Source: Chara braunii
Taxonomy: Eukaryota; Streptophyta; Charophyceae; Charales; Characeae
NCBI GenBank assembly: GCA_003427395.1
Contig: BFEA01000297.1
Coordinates: 87,414 to 113,882 of the forward strand
Direction: 5' to 3'
DNA: 26,469 nt
Below the pieces are notes generated by a model that saw nothing but the letters and a program-made list of their open reading frames with translations, was not told the origin of the DNA and searched no databases. Shown here piece by piece: positions 26,021 through 26,469 of the stretch (positions are counted from its first letter, which is position 1; each line of letters begins with the position of its first letter). The translations under genes and the position numbers were made by a program.

Positions 26021-26469
26021 GGCGCTCGGTCGGGCGTGCCTAGGCGCGGGGTTGCGAGAGCCTGATCGGAAGATCGCCGTTTGGTACGGACATTACCACT
26101 TCCTTGAGTTCCTGTTGCTCCTTTTCCAAGTCCCAGTCGGCAAAGAAGTCCATAACGCCCAGCACCAAAACCAATCTGCAGCACAAAACCGGAACCGACT
26201 ACGCACTTTCAGTTCTTCAGAGATGATTTCCCCCCGGTGGTTTGATGAATAGAGCGCATGCGTTCTGTTCTAAAATAGCCAAGGGGCTCGGCGAGGAACA
26301 GCAAGCTTGCGCCAGAAGCTACCTAACCTATCCATCCGTTTAGTGCCTCCGATCGCATGGTCATCAGGCCACTAGAAAAAAAGTTTAGAAAAAAAAGGGG
26401 GAAAAAAGGGAGAAAAGAAAAAGAGAAAAAAAAGGAAGAGAGAAAAAAAGAAAAAACGAAAAAAAGAAT
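26021..26469. other. Right end: unique DNA then polypurine tract
   Basis: 26021-26370 has short frames only; a plus-strand ORF at 26019-26252 shows no motif. From 26375 to the window end the plus strand is almost entirely A and G. Confidence 0.45.

Overview
The window looks like nuclear DNA of a eukaryote, probably a protist or alga. It has long (GT)n, (GA)n, (AT)n, (GATA)n and (AATC)n microsatellites, several minisatellites, homopolymer-rich low-complexity DNA, a decayed Helitron, sparse short reading frames and no bacterial-style operons. I cannot name the species. No tRNA, rRNA or CRISPR array was recognised. All comparisons below are hand alignments made by reading the sequence.

Layout. 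1-206: decaying 29-bp minisatellite. 748-5705, minus strand: a block of broken coding sequence. It holds three copies of one protein family, called alpha here (about 165-171 aa), at least two copies of a second family, called beta (about 84 aa), and a long unrecognised frame of about 370 codons. 6216-10260, plus: a Helitron Rep/helicase gene, recognisable domain by domain but broken by frameshifts and stops, with altered HUH, Walker A and Walker B positions. 10300-16300: AT-rich and simple-sequence DNA with palindromes, a dispersed hairpin repeat and two or three unassigned reading frames. 16300-22830, plus: a cleaner coding block with a TATA box, one open frame, a 190-bp tandem repeat carrying CRE-like and G-box-like motifs, a regular 20-bp minisatellite, two intact beta genes and one intact alpha gene. 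22830-26469: microsatellites, polypurine/polypyrimidine tracts and one doubtful membrane ORF.

Main result. The intact plus-strand genes near 20.6-22.4 kb and the broken minus-strand frames at 0.7-5.7 kb appear to belong to the same two orphan families, in the same coding order (beta copies upstream, alpha downstream). The window therefore seems to hold one live-looking and one dead copy of a beta-alpha cassette. I do not recognise either family and assign no function.

The stops in the dead block are mostly TAG and TGA and fit C-to-T decay of CAG/CAA and CGA codons. The intact copies end at TAG and TGA, which argues against a changed genetic code.
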